DNA from: Pseudomonadota bacterium
GTDB lineage: Bacteria > Pseudomonadota > Gammaproteobacteria > Competibacterales > Competibacteraceae
Assembly: GCA_022709365.1 (NCBI GenBank)
Contig: JAKLIY010000006.1
Span: 1-64,000 of the forward strand
Length of the DNA stretch: 64,000 nucleotides
Reading direction: 5' to 3'
How positions within the stretch are numbered: position 1 is the first letter of the stretch; the number at the start of each line of letters is the position of its first letter. Below are positions 46,746 to 56,386 of this stretch, in pieces. The notes below the pieces were generated by a model. The model saw only the letters and a list, made by a program, of their open reading frames with translations, had not been told where the DNA came from and ran no database searches. Both the position numbers and the translations under genes were made by a program.

Positions 46746-49700
46746 ATGCCGCTGGCTACCATGCCCTTTGTTTCCCTGCTGACCGCCTTCGCCGCCGATT
46801 TGACGGCTAAATTCGCCACGCCTCTGCATTTTAACCCCGAAGATCAGTTGAAAGCGCCGATGTTGACCCTGTTGAAGGGGACAGCGGCGGCGCTGGGGCT
46901 GACCGTGGAAGTGCTGACCGAGGTGCAGGATCGCGAGCGTTCCGGGCGGCCGGATATCGGCGTGGTCGCGCAGGCGCTGTTGGCTGGATATGTGGAATTG
47001 AAAGCGCCAGGTAAAGGCGCTGATCCAGCCCAATTCAAAGCGCAGGATCGGGCGCAGTGGGAGAAATTCCGCGACCTGCCGAACCTGATCTATACCGACG
47101 GCCATCAGTGGGCGTTGTATCGCAATGGCGAACGGGTCGGGCGGCTGATTCGACTGGCGGGCGATGTAACGACGGAGGGTGCCAAGGCAGTCAGTGAAGC
47201 TGATGCGGCAGCGGTGTTGGCGCTGTTGCGGGATTTTCTGTTCTGGCAGCCGACGGCCCCGGCGACGCCTCGCGCTTTGGCCGAAACCCTGGCCCCATTG
47301 TGTCGGTTACTGCGCGCCGAGGTGCTGGTGGCGGTGCAGAATCCCGATTCCGGTCTGGCCTCGCTGGCGGTGGACTGGCGGCATTACTTGTTTCCCGACG
47401 CCGATGATGCGCAGTTCGCCGATGCCTACGCGCAAACCTTGACCTATGCGCTGTTGCTGGCCCGCTGGTCCGGCGCGGTGGAATTGTCCACCACGCAGGC
47501 GACGAAAACCCTGCGTCCGCAACACGGCTTGCTGGCTGAGGCGCTGAAAATCCTGGCCGATGAGCAGGCGCGGACCGAGATCGAAACGCCGGCCAAGGTG
47601 CTGGAGCGGGTGATTGGCGCAGTGGACCCGGCGGCGCTGGCGAGTCAGTGGGTGGGCGGCGACCCCTGGTTGTATTTCTATGAGGATTTTCTGGCGGTCT
47701 ATGACCCGAAAATGCGCAAGGATCGCGGCGTTTACTACACGCCGGTTCCGGTCGTCCGGGCGCAAATTGCGCTCATCGGCGAACTGCTGGAAAGCCGGTT
47801 CCATGCGGAATTTTCCTTTGTCGATCCGAACGTGGTCACGCTCGATCCAGCGGCGGGCACCGGCACCTACATTCTTGCAGCGCTGGATCATGCGTTGGAA
47901 CGGGTGGCGGCGACCCAAGGGCCAGGAATGCGGGCGCAGGCGGCGACGATTGGGGCGCGTAATCTCCATGCGTTTGAGATTCTGGTGGGGCCGTATGCGG
48001 TCGCCCATTTACGGTTGAGTCAGCGCGTGTTGGCGGAAGGCGGAACCCTGCCCGCAGACGGCGCGCACGTTTATCTCACCGATACCCTGGAGCCACCGAC
48101 ATCCACGCCGCCGGGACATTTGCCGTTAGCGTATCGGGCGTTGGGTGAGGAACATCGGCGAGCGCAGAAGGTGAAGGCCGACACGGCGGTTCTGGTGTGT
48201 CTAGGCAATCCGCCGTATGACCGGCAAGTATTGGACGCCGGGAATCACGGGCAAACGCGCAAGGGTGGCTGGATTCGTTATGGCGACGCGCATCAAGAAG
48301 GCGCGGGTTTGCTCAAGGATTTTATCGCGCCGTTGAATGCGCTCGGTTTGGGCGTTCACGCCAAGAATCTCTACAACGATTACGTCTATTTCTGGCGCTG
48401 GGCGTTGTGGAAAGTGTTTGAGAGCCAGTCCGGGCCGGGCGTCATCGGTTTTATTACCGCTTCTTCCTATTTGGCGGGTCCGGGATTCGCCGGAATGCGT
48501 CAACTCATGCGCCGGACGCTCGATGAACTGTGGATCATTGATCTGGAAGGCGACAATCTGGGGGCGCGGAAAACCGAGAACGTGTTTGCGATTCAAACCC
48601 CGGTGGCTATTGCCATTGGCGTTCGTTATGCCGAGCCGCAACCGGACACGCCAGCGACCGTGCGTTATACCCGCGTTGAAGGTTCGCAAACCGCTAAATT
48701 GGAGCGGTTGAGTCAGGTGCGATGCTTTGCTGATTTGCCGTGGAAAGAGGGGCCGACGGATTGGAACTTGCCCTTTTTACCGGTGACCGGCAGCGTTTAT
48801 TTCCGTTGGCCGTTAGTGACGGATATTTTCCCGTGGCAGGAAAACGGGGTGCAGTTCAAACGCAGTTGGCCGATTGGCGAAACGGTCGAAGTGCTGGAAC
48901 AACGCTGGCGGGCATTGTTGATGGCCAAAGACCGTAAGGCCGCATTTAAGGAAACCCGCGACCGTAAAATCACCGGCAGCTATCCCAGCGTGGGCGATAA
49001 AGAGACCCGCTTAACACCATTGGTCCGTCTTGAACCCAACGCGCCCATGCCTGAGCTTAGCCGCTATGCTTTTCGCAGCTTTGACCGGAGGCTCGCCATC
49101 CTGGATAACCGCTTATGCGACCGGATACGCCCTGATCTGTACTACTCCTATGCCTATCGTAGTTTTGATCGGCGGTTTGCCTTGTTTGATAACCGACTCA
49201 GCGATTATCTGCGTCCAAGCCTGCATCGCGCTTACGGCGACCAGCAGATTTTCATGACCAGTCTGCTGACGGCTGTTTTGGGAGAAGGCCCAGCGGCAGT
49301 CGCTACAGCACTCATTCCTGATTTGCACCATTTCTGCAATCGAGGCGCAAAGGATGTGATTCCCCTTTGGCGGGATACCGCCGCGACGCAGGCCAATATC
49401 ACGAGCGGCCTGTTAGAGTTTCTAAGCGAACGCTATCCTCCCACTCCAGATCTTCCCCGCACGGGGGGAGGGAGTCTTTGCCCTGAAGACCTGTTTGCCT
49501 ACGCTTACGCTCTGCTGGCGACGCCCAACTACGTCAAGACTTTCTGGGATGAATTGGCGTTGCCCGGCCCACGTTTGCCATTAACCCAGGACGCCGCGTT
49601 ATTTGCCGAAGGCGCGGCGCTGGGTCGGCGGTTAATCTGGCTACACACCTACGGCGAACGCTTTGTTCCGCTAGGTGAAAAAGCGGGCCGCATTCCGTCG

Positions 49701-50135
49701 GGCGTGGCCCGTTGCCAAATTGGAACCCCCGCAGACCCAGCGGGCTATCCCGACCGCTTCCATTACGATCCCGCGACTCAGGAACTGCATATCGGCAAAG
49801 GCGTATTTGCCCCGGTGCGGCGCGAAGTCTGGAGTTTCAGCCTGTCCGGCTTCGAGGTGGTGAAATCCTGGCTGGCCTATCGAATGCGCGACCGCTCCGG
49901 CAAGAAATCCTCGCCGCTGGACGACATTCGCCCGGAGCGCTGGATTTTCGACGGGGAGCTGCTAAACCTGTTGTGGGTGCTGGATCACACCGTCGATTTA
50001 CAACCGACGCTGGCGGCGCTGCTGGAAAAAGTGCTGGCCAGTGAGTTGTTCACGGCGGCGGAATTGCCCCAACCGGATGAGGCGCAACGCCGGGCCATAG
50101 TGGAAAAAGCGGAGAAAACGGAGTTGTTTAATTGA
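46746..50135 (+). CDS. single-chain restriction-modification enzyme, ISP-like C-terminus
   Basis: A 1129-residue protein combining restriction and N6-adenine methylation. A PD-(D/E)XK-like nuclease lies near the N-terminus (PD at 69-70, E84-L-K86). The methyltransferase has motif I DPAAGTGTYIL (367-377) and motif IV NPPY (488-491). The C-terminal region (WLAYRMRDRSGKKSSPL) matches the specificity domain of Type ISP enzymes. Helicase motifs, present in true ISP enzymes, are missing, so the layout is Type IIG/IIL-like. No separate methylase or specificity gene is near. Residues 774-829 contain a tandem duplication. Recognition site unknown. Confidence 0.8.
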   Translation: MPLATMPFVSLLTAFAADLTAKFATPLHFNPEDQLKAPMLTLLKGTAAALGLTVEVLTEVQDRERSGRPDIGVVAQALLAGYVELKAPGKGADPAQFKAQDRAQWEKFRDLPNLIYTDGHQWALYRNGERVGRLIRLAGDVTTEGAKAVSEADAAAVLALLRDFLFWQPTAPATPRALAETLAPLCRLLRAEVLVAVQNPDSGLASLAVDWRHYLFPDADDAQFADAYAQTLTYALLLARWSGAVELSTTQATKTLRPQHGLLAEALKILADEQARTEIETPAKVLERVIGAVDPAALASQWVGGDPWLYFYEDFLAVYDPKMRKDRGVYYTPVPVVRAQIALIGELLESRFHAEFSFVDPNVVTLDPAAGTGTYILAALDHALERVAATQGPGMRAQAATIGARNLHAFEILVGPYAVAHLRLSQRVLAEGGTLPADGAHVYLTDTLEPPTSTPPGHLPLAYRALGEEHRRAQKVKADTAVLVCLGNPPYDRQVLDAGNHGQTRKGGWIRYGDAHQEGAGLLKDFIAPLNALGLGVHAKNLYNDYVYFWRWALWKVFESQSGPGVIGFITASSYLAGPGFAGMRQLMRRTLDELWIIDLEGDNLGARKTENVFAIQTPVAIAIGVRYAEPQPDTPATVRYTRVEGSQTAKLERLSQVRCFADLPWKEGPTDWNLPFLPVTGSVYFRWPLVTDIFPWQENGVQFKRSWPIGETVEVLEQRWRALLMAKDRKAAFKETRDRKITGSYPSVGDKETRLTPLVRLEPNAPMPELSRYAFRSFDRRLAILDNRLCDRIRPDLYYSYAYRSFDRRFALFDNRLSDYLRPSLHRAYGDQQIFMTSLLTAVLGEGPAAVATALIPDLHHFCNRGAKDVIPLWRDTAATQANITSGLLEFLSERYPPTPDLPRTGGGSLCPEDLFAYAYALLATPNYVKTFWDELALPGPRLPLTQDAALFAEGAALGRRLIWLHTYGERFVPLGEKAGRIPSGVARCQIGTPADPAGYPDRFHYDPATQELHIGKGVFAPVRREVWSFSLSGFEVVKSWLAYRMRDRSGKKSSPLDDIRPERWIFDGELLNLLWVLDHTVDLQPTLAALLEKVLASELFTAAELPQPDEAQRRAIVEKAEKTELFN
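49065..49232 (+). repeat. 28-codon tandem duplication inside the restriction-modification gene
   Basis: Codons from 49065 (YAFRSFDRRLAILDNRL...) and from 49149 (YAYRSFDRRFALFDNRL...) are two 28-residue units in direct tandem, with about 17 of 28 residues identical. DNA has diverged more than the protein, so the duplication is not recent. The unit resembles the FD.R segment of the methyltransferase target-recognition region. Confidence 0.75.
49436..49480. repeat. possible degenerate palindromic repeat inside the coding region
   Basis: TCCCC (49454-49458), loop GCAC, GGGGGGA (49463-49469), flanked by CTCCC and GGGAG arms. It encodes an in-frame Pro/Gly-rich insert (PPTPDLPRTGGGS) and resembles the CCCCTCTCC repeat family elsewhere in the window, but is weakly conserved. 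Confidence 0.35.
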
Positions 50136-50168
50136 CATCCTCCCTAGCCTAAAGACCGGGGATTCCTC
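50134..50168. mobile_element. IS200/IS605 end-like remnant
   Basis: Directly after the stop codon stands GACATCCTCCC...TAAAG..CCGGGGATTCC, which resembles the subterminal hairpin commonly found at the end of IS605/IS1341-type elements that carry tnpB. No tnpA or tnpB is present, so this would be a decayed end or a non-autonomous derivative. The resemblance is from memory of such elements, not from a search. Confidence 0.45.
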
Positions 50169-50205
50169 TGTAGAGCGTATGCTTGAATTTTAAGGCCAGC
50201 AGACC

Positions 50206-51255
50206 ATGGCATTCCGTTTCCTGAAATCCTTTTTGACTGCACCCGCCGGTCCGCCGGGCAAATATGCCGATGCCGTGATCGAAGCGGCCATCGAGCGGGT
50301 AGTAGACGGCACCGATCCGCGCCTGCGTGCGGTGAGCCGCTACCGTCATAAGTTGTGGGACGCCGTGGCGCATTCAGTCAAGTATACGGTGACGCTGATG
50401 AATCGCCTGCCGCCGCCCGTCGATGCCAGTCATCGCCACTTCACCAGCACCCCTCTGTTGCGTGCTGCATTCGTTTCTCCCGATCATCTCCGCGAGACGC
50501 TGAGTTTCAGCAAGCACATGCACGACTATCAATACCAGAATCCCGGGTTGCTGCCGGCGGAACTGTACGGACTGCTGAGCATGGAACGGGTTGAAAAAAC
50601 GGTGCTGGGCATCGAGCGGCAAGGCGACATGATCCGCCGCGATGTCCCCCAAACGACCGTCAACTTCCGTAATCACCACTTCACCTTTCCTGCCGAGAGC
50701 GAGCAAGGGACTCGCCAGGAATTGACCAAACGGGCGTTTGACTCACTGATCGAAACGGCGTTGATGCAACTGACCGATACCCGCATCCGCCGGCAGGAGC
50801 TGGAACAACAACAACGTCAGCTCCTGCAGAAAAAAGCCAGCGCCATGCAATCGGGGCAGATGGGACTCGGGCCACTGTTAGCGTCGACTCCGCTGAATCA
50901 GGCCGACGCCTCGACGCTTGAACGGCAATTGTTCGATATTCAGGAGGAACTGAAGCAGATTCGCGCCGATTCAGCGACCATCGAACATTTGCTGCAGCGG
51001 GTCATCGCGACGTTGAGCAAACCGGAAAAGCATCTACGGCTGGAGCGGATCGCGCTCACCCTGGATCACATGAACATCAAGGCATCGCCTGATTCGCCCC
51101 AGGTGGTTAACGCGCTGACGTTTGATGAAGTTCTTTTAGGCAAGGACGGCCACATGACCCTGCTGCTGGTGCGCTTCCCCAGTAGCGAACTGTTGCCGCA
51201 GCCGGACTTTTTCCAGGAAGCCCGGAAATTGCTGACGCCACGGTTGATGACGTAA
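50206..51255 (+). CDS. hypothetical protein with long coiled coil
   Basis: Not recognised. 349 residues, no signal peptide or membrane helix. N-terminal helical part (1-170) with RYRHKLWDAVAHSVKYTV and MHDYQYQNPGLL; the middle (about 175-275) is predicted coiled coil rich in Gln, Glu and Leu (RIRRQELEQQQRQLLQ). The C-terminal 60 residues look beta-rich (LTFDEVLLGKDGHMTLLLVRF). It follows the restriction-modification gene by 70 bases and is convergent with nfi. The start at 50206 lacks a strong ribosome site. Confidence 0.6.
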   Translation: MAFRFLKSFLTAPAGPPGKYADAVIEAAIERVVDGTDPRLRAVSRYRHKLWDAVAHSVKYTVTLMNRLPPPVDASHRHFTSTPLLRAAFVSPDHLRETLSFSKHMHDYQYQNPGLLPAELYGLLSMERVEKTVLGIERQGDMIRRDVPQTTVNFRNHHFTFPAESEQGTRQELTKRAFDSLIETALMQLTDTRIRRQELEQQQRQLLQKKASAMQSGQMGLGPLLASTPLNQADASTLERQLFDIQEELKQIRADSATIEHLLQRVIATLSKPEKHLRLERIALTLDHMNIKASPDSPQVVNALTFDEVLLGKDGHMTLLLVRFPSSELLPQPDFFQEARKLLTPRLMT

Positions 51256-51267
51256 ATCTGCCCGTAT

Positions 51268-51927
51268 TCAGCCCGACGCCAGCCGATGAGCATGGCGGGT
51301 CGTTTCCGGCAGCCGGTAGCGGGTGCAGCAGGCCATGACATATTGAATCGCTGTAGCCAGGCTAATGCGGTGGCCGGGCGAAATGTAGAGCGGTTTAACA
51401 CCGGGCCGGGTGCGCAACACCGCGCCAATCACCTCATCCTCCACTCGCAGCGGCGTCCACGCCCCGCGCTGATTCAGCGGTTCCTCGTGCATCCCGCACA
51501 GCCGGGTCTTGGCGACGCCGATTGAGGGAATATCCACCAACAGCCCAAGATGGCTGGCTATACCAAACCGGCGTGGATGGGCGATGCCTTGGCCATCGCA
51601 CAGCAGCAAGTCCGGCAGTTCCGACAACTGCTCCAGCGCCTCCAGCACCGCCGGCAATTCGCGAAACGACAGCAGGCCCGGTATATAGGGAAACGTCGTC
51701 GGGCGACGGGCGATAGCGGTTTCCAGCAGTTCCAGTCCGGGATAACCCAACACCGCCACCGCCGCCCGAGTCACGGTTCCCCCTGCTTCGAAACCGACAT
51801 CCACTCCCGCAACCCGCTGCACTAATCCCAGCCGGTCATCGAGAATCAGTTGCGTGCGCAACTCCCGCTGCAAGGCGATGGCCTCAGTGGAACTCAGATT
51901 CCAGGGATGCAGGACATGTAATTTCAT
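51268..51927 (-). CDS. nfi: endonuclease V
   Basis: Nicks DNA 3' to deoxyinosine and other deaminated bases. 219 residues (E. coli 223), with the catalytic Asp in RVAGVDVGF, Glu in [10 protein letters not shown] and Asp in [22 protein letters not shown], plus the GVAKTRL motif. It is divergent from hisG. Confidence 0.95.
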   Translation of the reverse strand: MKLHVLHPWNLSSTEAIALQRELRTQLILDDRLGLVQRVAGVDVGFEAGGTVTRAAVAVLGYPGLELLETAIARRPTTFPYIPGLLSFRELPAVLEALEQLSELPDLLLCDGQGIAHPRRFGIASHLGLLVDIPSIGVAKTRLCGMHEEPLNQRGAWTPLRVEDEVIGAVLRTRPGVKPLYISPGHRISLATAIQYVMACCTRYRLPETTRHAHRLASG

Positions 51928-52004
51928 ATGATCAGTTTATTCACTGGCCCGGCATGGTTAAACTGGTAACCCTTTTTCGCCACCCCGATTCCGGATTCAT
52001 CACC

Positions 52005-52877
52005 ATGCGGCAACTCAAACTTGGCATCCCCAAGGGCAGTCTGGAAAGCTCCACCATCGCGCTGTTCGGCCAGGCCGGTTGGACGATCAGTCCGCACAGC
52101 CGTAACTACTTTCCCACCATCAACGATCCTGAAATCGGTTGCGCGCTGGTTCGCTCCCAGGAAATGGCTCCCTATGTCGCCCAGGGTACGCTGGACGCCG
52201 GTCTGACCGGGCTGGACTGGATCATGGAAACGGAAGCCGATGTAGTGGAAATCGCCGAACTCAGCTACTCGAAAAGTTCCGACCAGCCGGCCCGCTGGGT
52301 GCTGATTGTACACGGTGACTCGCCGATCAATGCGCTGGAAGATTTGGCTGGCAAACGCATCGCTACCGAACTGGTCGGCTTCACCCGTCGCACCCTGGCG
52401 GAGCGCGGCATCGCCGCCACCGTAGAATTCTCCTGGGGCGCCACCGAAGCCAAGGTCGTCGAAGGTCTGGTCGATGCCGCGGTGGAAATCACTGAAACCG
52501 GTAGCACCATCCGCGCCCATGGGCTGCGCATCGTCTGCGACTTGCTGCACACCACCACCCGCCTGATCGCTAACCGCGCCGCGCTGGATGATCCCTGGAA
52601 AAAAGCCAAGATCGAGCAAATCGCCCTCCTGATCCGCGCCGCGCTGGCCGCCCGCCATAAGGTCGCGCTGAAAATGAATGTCCCGGCAGCGCAACTGGAG
52701 CAGGTGGTGCGTCTGTTGCCCAGCCTGCACGCGCCAACAGTCAGCCATCTCTATGACCGTGACTGGCTGGCGCTGGAAACAGTGGTGGACAGTGATCGAG
52801 TGCGCGATCTGCTACCCCGCCTGATTGCTGCCGGCGCTCAGGGGATTCTGGAATATGATCTAAAAAAAATGGTCTAA
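52005..52877 (+). CDS. hisG: ATP phosphoribosyltransferase, long form
   Basis: First enzyme of histidine synthesis. 290 residues with a C-terminal PII-like regulatory domain (about 215-285), the long HisG that works without HisZ. The opening MRQLKLGIPKGSLE and the EITETGSTIRAHGL phosphate-binding stretch are typical. The frame runs from 51954, but the ATG at 52005 gives the conserved start. It stands apart from other his biosynthesis genes. Confidence 0.93.
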   Translation: MRQLKLGIPKGSLESSTIALFGQAGWTISPHSRNYFPTINDPEIGCALVRSQEMAPYVAQGTLDAGLTGLDWIMETEADVVEIAELSYSKSSDQPARWVLIVHGDSPINALEDLAGKRIATELVGFTRRTLAERGIAATVEFSWGATEAKVVEGLVDAAVEITETGSTIRAHGLRIVCDLLHTTTRLIANRAALDDPWKKAKIEQIALLIRAALAARHKVALKMNVPAAQLEQVVRLLPSLHAPTVSHLYDRDWLALETVVDSDRVRDLLPRLIAAGAQGILEYDLKKMV

Positions 52878-53017
52878 TTGTTCCAAATCCGGTGAATACA
52901 TTGCCCGCCCCCCCCAAATATCGCTAAACTTCATTCATCAAACTCGACATTGCGTCGGGTTCATTCCATGAATCCTTGTCCCCGTTTCGCTTACCCCGAA
53001 TTTACCCGGAGTCCTGC

Positions 53018-53449
53018 ATGGCTGTTGAACGCACCCTGTCCATCATTAAGCCTGGCGCTGTCGCCAAGAACCTCATCGGCAAGATCATCACGCGCTTCGA
53101 GGAAGAGGGTTTGCAGATCATCGCTGCCCGGATGATCCATCTGACCCCGGAGCAGGCTCAAGCCTTTTACGCGGTTCATCGTGAGCGCCCGTTCTACCCC
53201 GAACTGGTGGCTTATATGACGGAAAGCCCGATCATCGCCCTCGTGCTGGAAGGCGAGAACGCCATCGCCAGAAACCGCGATCTGATGGGTGCGACCGACC
53301 CGAGCAAAGCTATGCCCGGCACGATTCGCGGCGACTTCGCCAAAAGCATTACCCGCAACACCGTCCACGGCTCTGATGCCCCGGAAACTGCCGCCACCGA
53401 AATCGCCTTCTTTTTCAGCCAGGCGGACCTCTGTCCGCGCGCCTGCTGA
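53018..53449 (+). CDS. ndk: nucleoside diphosphate kinase
   Basis: Balances nucleoside triphosphate pools. 143 residues, the usual length, with active-site His in [11 protein letters not shown] and the [19 protein letters not shown]-terminus. A GGAG lies 7 bases before the ATG at 53018. The stop directly abuts the rlmN start. Confidence 0.97.
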   Translation: MAVERTLSIIKPGAVAKNLIGKIITRFEEEGLQIIAARMIHLTPEQAQAFYAVHRERPFYPELVAYMTESPIIALVLEGENAIARNRDLMGATDPSKAMPGTIRGDFAKSITRNTVHGSDAPETAATEIAFFFSQADLCPRAC

Positions 53450-54574
53450 ATGATTGATAGCCCAGCGCTTGTCATGGCCGTAACCGCTAGCAAGATCAAT
53501 CTGCTCGATCTGGATCGCCGCGATCTGGAAGCGTTCTTCGTCGCGCTGGGCGAAAAACCCTTCCGCGCCACCCAGGTTATGAAGTGGATTTACCATGAGC
53601 GGGTCATCGACTTCGCCACCATGACCAATCTGAGCAAAGCGCTGCGGGAACGACTGGCCGACTGCGCCGAAATTCGTTTGCCCGAGGTAGCCCTCGATCA
53701 AGCCTCCCGCGATGGCTCCCACAAATGGCTGATTCGGCTGGACAGCGGCAACTGCATCGAAACGGTGTTCATCCCCGAACCGGATCGCGGCACCTTGTGC
53801 GTCTCCTCGCAAATTGGCTGCCCGCTCGACTGCTCGTTCTGCGCCACCGCCCAACAGGGTTTCAATCGCAATCTCACGGTCGCCGAAATCATCGGCCAAG
53901 TCTGGCAGGCCAGCCGGTTGCTGGGCGAACGGCGCAACGGCGACCGAATCATCACCAATATCGTGCTGATGGGCATGGGCGAGCCGTTGCTGAACTTCGC
54001 TAACGTGGTGAAAGCAACCGACCTGATGCAGGATGATCTGGCGTTCGGCATTTCCAGGCGCCGGGTTACGCTCAGCACCGCCGGCGTGGTCCCGGCGCTC
54101 TATCGGCTGCGGGAGGTCTCCGAAGTCAGTCTGGCGGTTTCCCTGCACGCGCCGACCGATGAGTTGCGCAACGAACTGGTGCCGCTGAATCGCAAATATC
54201 CACTGGCCGAACTGTTGGCAGCTTGTAAAAACTACATCGTGGACAAACCGCACCGCCGCATCACCTGGGAATATGTGCTGCTGGCGGGGGTCAACGATTC
54301 TGAGCAACACGCCCGGGCGCTGGCGGCGTTGATCCGCGACATCCCGTCCAAAGTCAACCTGATTCCGTTCAACCCGTTTCCGAATACCCGCTACCAGCGC
54401 TCCAGCCCGGACGTCATCGACCGCTTCCATGCAGTGCTCATGGCCCATGATCTGACGGTCGTGACGCGCAAGACCCGGGGCGACGACATCGCCGCCGCCT
54501 GCGGTCAACTCGCTGGGCAGGTTCAAGCCCGTGGCCGCCGGCTGGGACGCTCCGCGCCCCTTGCGGTCGCTTAA
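53450..54574 (+). CDS. rlmN: 23S rRNA / tRNA adenine-C2 methyltransferase
   Basis: Radical SAM enzyme that methylates A2503 of 23S rRNA and A37 of some tRNAs. About 374 residues (E. coli 384). The CxxxCxxC cluster motif is in [16 protein letters not shown], and the second catalytic Cys is in [13 protein letters not shown]. The start at 53450 follows the ndk stop with no gap; an ATG at 53474 is an alternative. Confidence 0.95.
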   Translation: MIDSPALVMAVTASKINLLDLDRRDLEAFFVALGEKPFRATQVMKWIYHERVIDFATMTNLSKALRERLADCAEIRLPEVALDQASRDGSHKWLIRLDSGNCIETVFIPEPDRGTLCVSSQIGCPLDCSFCATAQQGFNRNLTVAEIIGQVWQASRLLGERRNGDRIITNIVLMGMGEPLLNFANVVKATDLMQDDLAFGISRRRVTLSTAGVVPALYRLREVSEVSLAVSLHAPTDELRNELVPLNRKYPLAELLAACKNYIVDKPHRRITWEYVLLAGVNDSEQHARALAALIRDIPSKVNLIPFNPFPNTRYQRSSPDVIDRFHAVLMAHDLTVVTRKTRGDDIAAACGQLAGQVQARGRRLGRSAPLAVA

Positions 54575-54585
54575 GCGAGAACCTC

Positions 54586-55347
54586 ATGCGACTATCGCAA
54601 ATCTCTCCGTTCCTCTTGTTCCTGACCCTGCTGCTGGGCGCTTGCGCCAGCACCCAGGAACGGGAATTCAATGACAATGTCGCCGAGGCCAATTTCAAAC
54701 TGGGCATTGGCTACATGCAATCCGGCCATTTCGAAGTTGCCACGGAAAAGCTGCTCAAGGCGCTACAATTCAAGGATAATTACCCGGAAGCCCATAACGC
54801 CATCGGCGTACTTTACGAGGAAATCCGCGAGTATGGCCCGGCTGGAACCCATTATAAAAAGGCCATCGACCTGAAACCTGACTACACCCTGGCGAGGCTG
54901 AACTATGCGCGGTTCCTGTGTCTGCGTGAACCGGTGCGCACCGCCGAAGGCGAAAGTGAATTCCAGAAGATCATCACTGATCCCGCCAACGCTGGCGCCA
55001 GCGCCTCCGATGGCTACACCGGTCTGGCCCTGTGCGCCCGCCAGCGCAATGATCCAGACCAGGCGGAGACCTGGCTGCGCAAGGCGCTGGAGATCAATCC
55101 CAACAATACCAGCGCCCTGCTTGAAATGGCCCGACTCAGCCAGACGCAGGGGAAGACCCTGCAGGCCCGCGCTTTCCTGCAACGCTACCACAGCCAAACC
55201 CGTCCCACGTTGCAAAGCCTGTGGCTGGGCATCACCATTGAATCTTCTAAGGACGGTGATCCGCTGCTGCATCGGGACTATAAGGCGGTCCTGGTTGCGC
55301 AGTTCCCGAATTCTGATGAAGCCCGTCGCCTGAAACAGCCGGAATAA
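54586..55347 (+). CDS. pilF: type IV pilus biogenesis lipoprotein PilF/PilW
   Basis: Outer-membrane lipoprotein that assembles the PilQ secretin. 253 residues, with a lipoprotein signal (LLLGAC, Cys 20) and about five TPR units (residues 35-215). Position between rlmN and rodZ is the classic Pseudomonas order. The organism therefore probably makes type IV pili. Confidence 0.93.
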   Translation: MRLSQISPFLLFLTLLLGACASTQEREFNDNVAEANFKLGIGYMQSGHFEVATEKLLKALQFKDNYPEAHNAIGVLYEEIREYGPAGTHYKKAIDLKPDYTLARLNYARFLCLREPVRTAEGESEFQKIITDPANAGASASDGYTGLALCARQRNDPDQAETWLRKALEINPNNTSALLEMARLSQTQGKTLQARAFLQRYHSQTRPTLQSLWLGITIESSKDGDPLLHRDYKAVLVAQFPNSDEARRLKQPE

Positions 55348-55350
55348 ATC

Positions 55351-56382
55351 ATGTCCAACGAGATCGCTACCGATTTCACCCCCGAAACCCCCAGTGCCCA
55401 CGCTGAATCGTTGGGTGCCTGGTTCGCCCAGGTTCGCACCCGCTACGGCCTCGAACTCCGCGAAGCGGCCCGGCATCTCATGCTCAATCCCACGATCGTG
55501 CAAGCCATCGAGGCCGATGATTTCGCCCGGCTGGGACCGCCGGTGTTCGTGCGCGGCTATCTCAGCCGCTACGCCCGTTTGCTGGACATGCCGGATCATG
55601 AGGTGCTGGAGCGTTTCCGGCAGCAAACCCATGTCAGCCAGGAACCGCCGCCGCTGCAAGTCGTACATCCGCTGCGTCGTCAGACCCGGGCGCGTGATTT
55701 GCGCGGCTTGGTTTATCTGGCGTTGCTGGTCGGCGTCGGCTGGACCGCTATCCAGCATCTGCCTGATCTGGATCCAAGCCGCTTGGCCGGGCTGTGGTCG
55801 AATGATCAACCCAATAAGGGGAGCCAGACCGACCGCGATCTGACGAATGCCACGGCTCAGACTCAATATCCGTTCCAGTCCCCATCGGCGGAAACGGCAG
55901 CTCCCGCACCGGCTACATCGCTCGCCAGTGGAACGTCCCCGGCCACTCCTTCATCCGAATCCGCCCTGGCGGCAGTCGCCACTCCGGTGTCGGCTCCGCC
56001 CTCAGTGGTCTTCACGGCTTCGCCCGATCCCGCGCCGATGTTGTCGGTGTCCGGAGTCCCAACCACCACGGACTCATCGGCACCCTTCGTCGTGCGGGCC
56101 AGTGATCCCGCTGCGGTGACTGGCGAAAACGGCGAGGCTAAGCTGCTGTTGGAATTCAGCAACGATTGCTGGGTGGAAATCAAAGATGCCCAGGGCAACG
56201 TGCTGACCAGTGGTTTGATGAAGGCCAATACGACGCACACCTTATCTGGCCCTGCCCCCTTCAAGGTTACGCTGGGCAATGCGCCTGCCGCCCGCATCGT
56301 TCTGGACGACCGATTGGTTGATACCACGATCTATGTCCCCCGGCGCGGCACCGTCAGCCGCTTTACCCTGGATCGTGAATAA
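55351..56382 (+). CDS. rodZ: cytoskeleton protein RodZ
   Basis: Links MreB to the membrane for rod shape. 343 residues: N-terminal helix-turn-helix (about 20-85, [19 protein letters not shown]), membrane helix (about 113-132), a Pro/Ser/Ala-rich periplasmic linker, and the C-terminal DUF4115 domain ([18 protein letters not shown]). It begins 3 bases after pilF and is followed 4 bases later by hisS; ispG, which usually sits between, is missing. Confidence 0.95.
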   Translation: MSNEIATDFTPETPSAHAESLGAWFAQVRTRYGLELREAARHLMLNPTIVQAIEADDFARLGPPVFVRGYLSRYARLLDMPDHEVLERFRQQTHVSQEPPPLQVVHPLRRQTRARDLRGLVYLALLVGVGWTAIQHLPDLDPSRLAGLWSNDQPNKGSQTDRDLTNATAQTQYPFQSPSAETAAPAPATSLASGTSPATPSSESALAAVATPVSAPPSVVFTASPDPAPMLSVSGVPTTTDSSAPFVVRASDPAAVTGENGEAKLLLEFSNDCWVEIKDAQGNVLTSGLMKANTTHTLSGPAPFKVTLGNAPAARIVLDDRLVDTTIYVPRRGTVSRFTLDRE

Positions 56383-56386
56383 TCCC

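Noticed and set aside
52991-54526. 511-codon open frame on the minus strand
   Set aside because: Runs antisense across both ndk and rlmN, which are certain genes.
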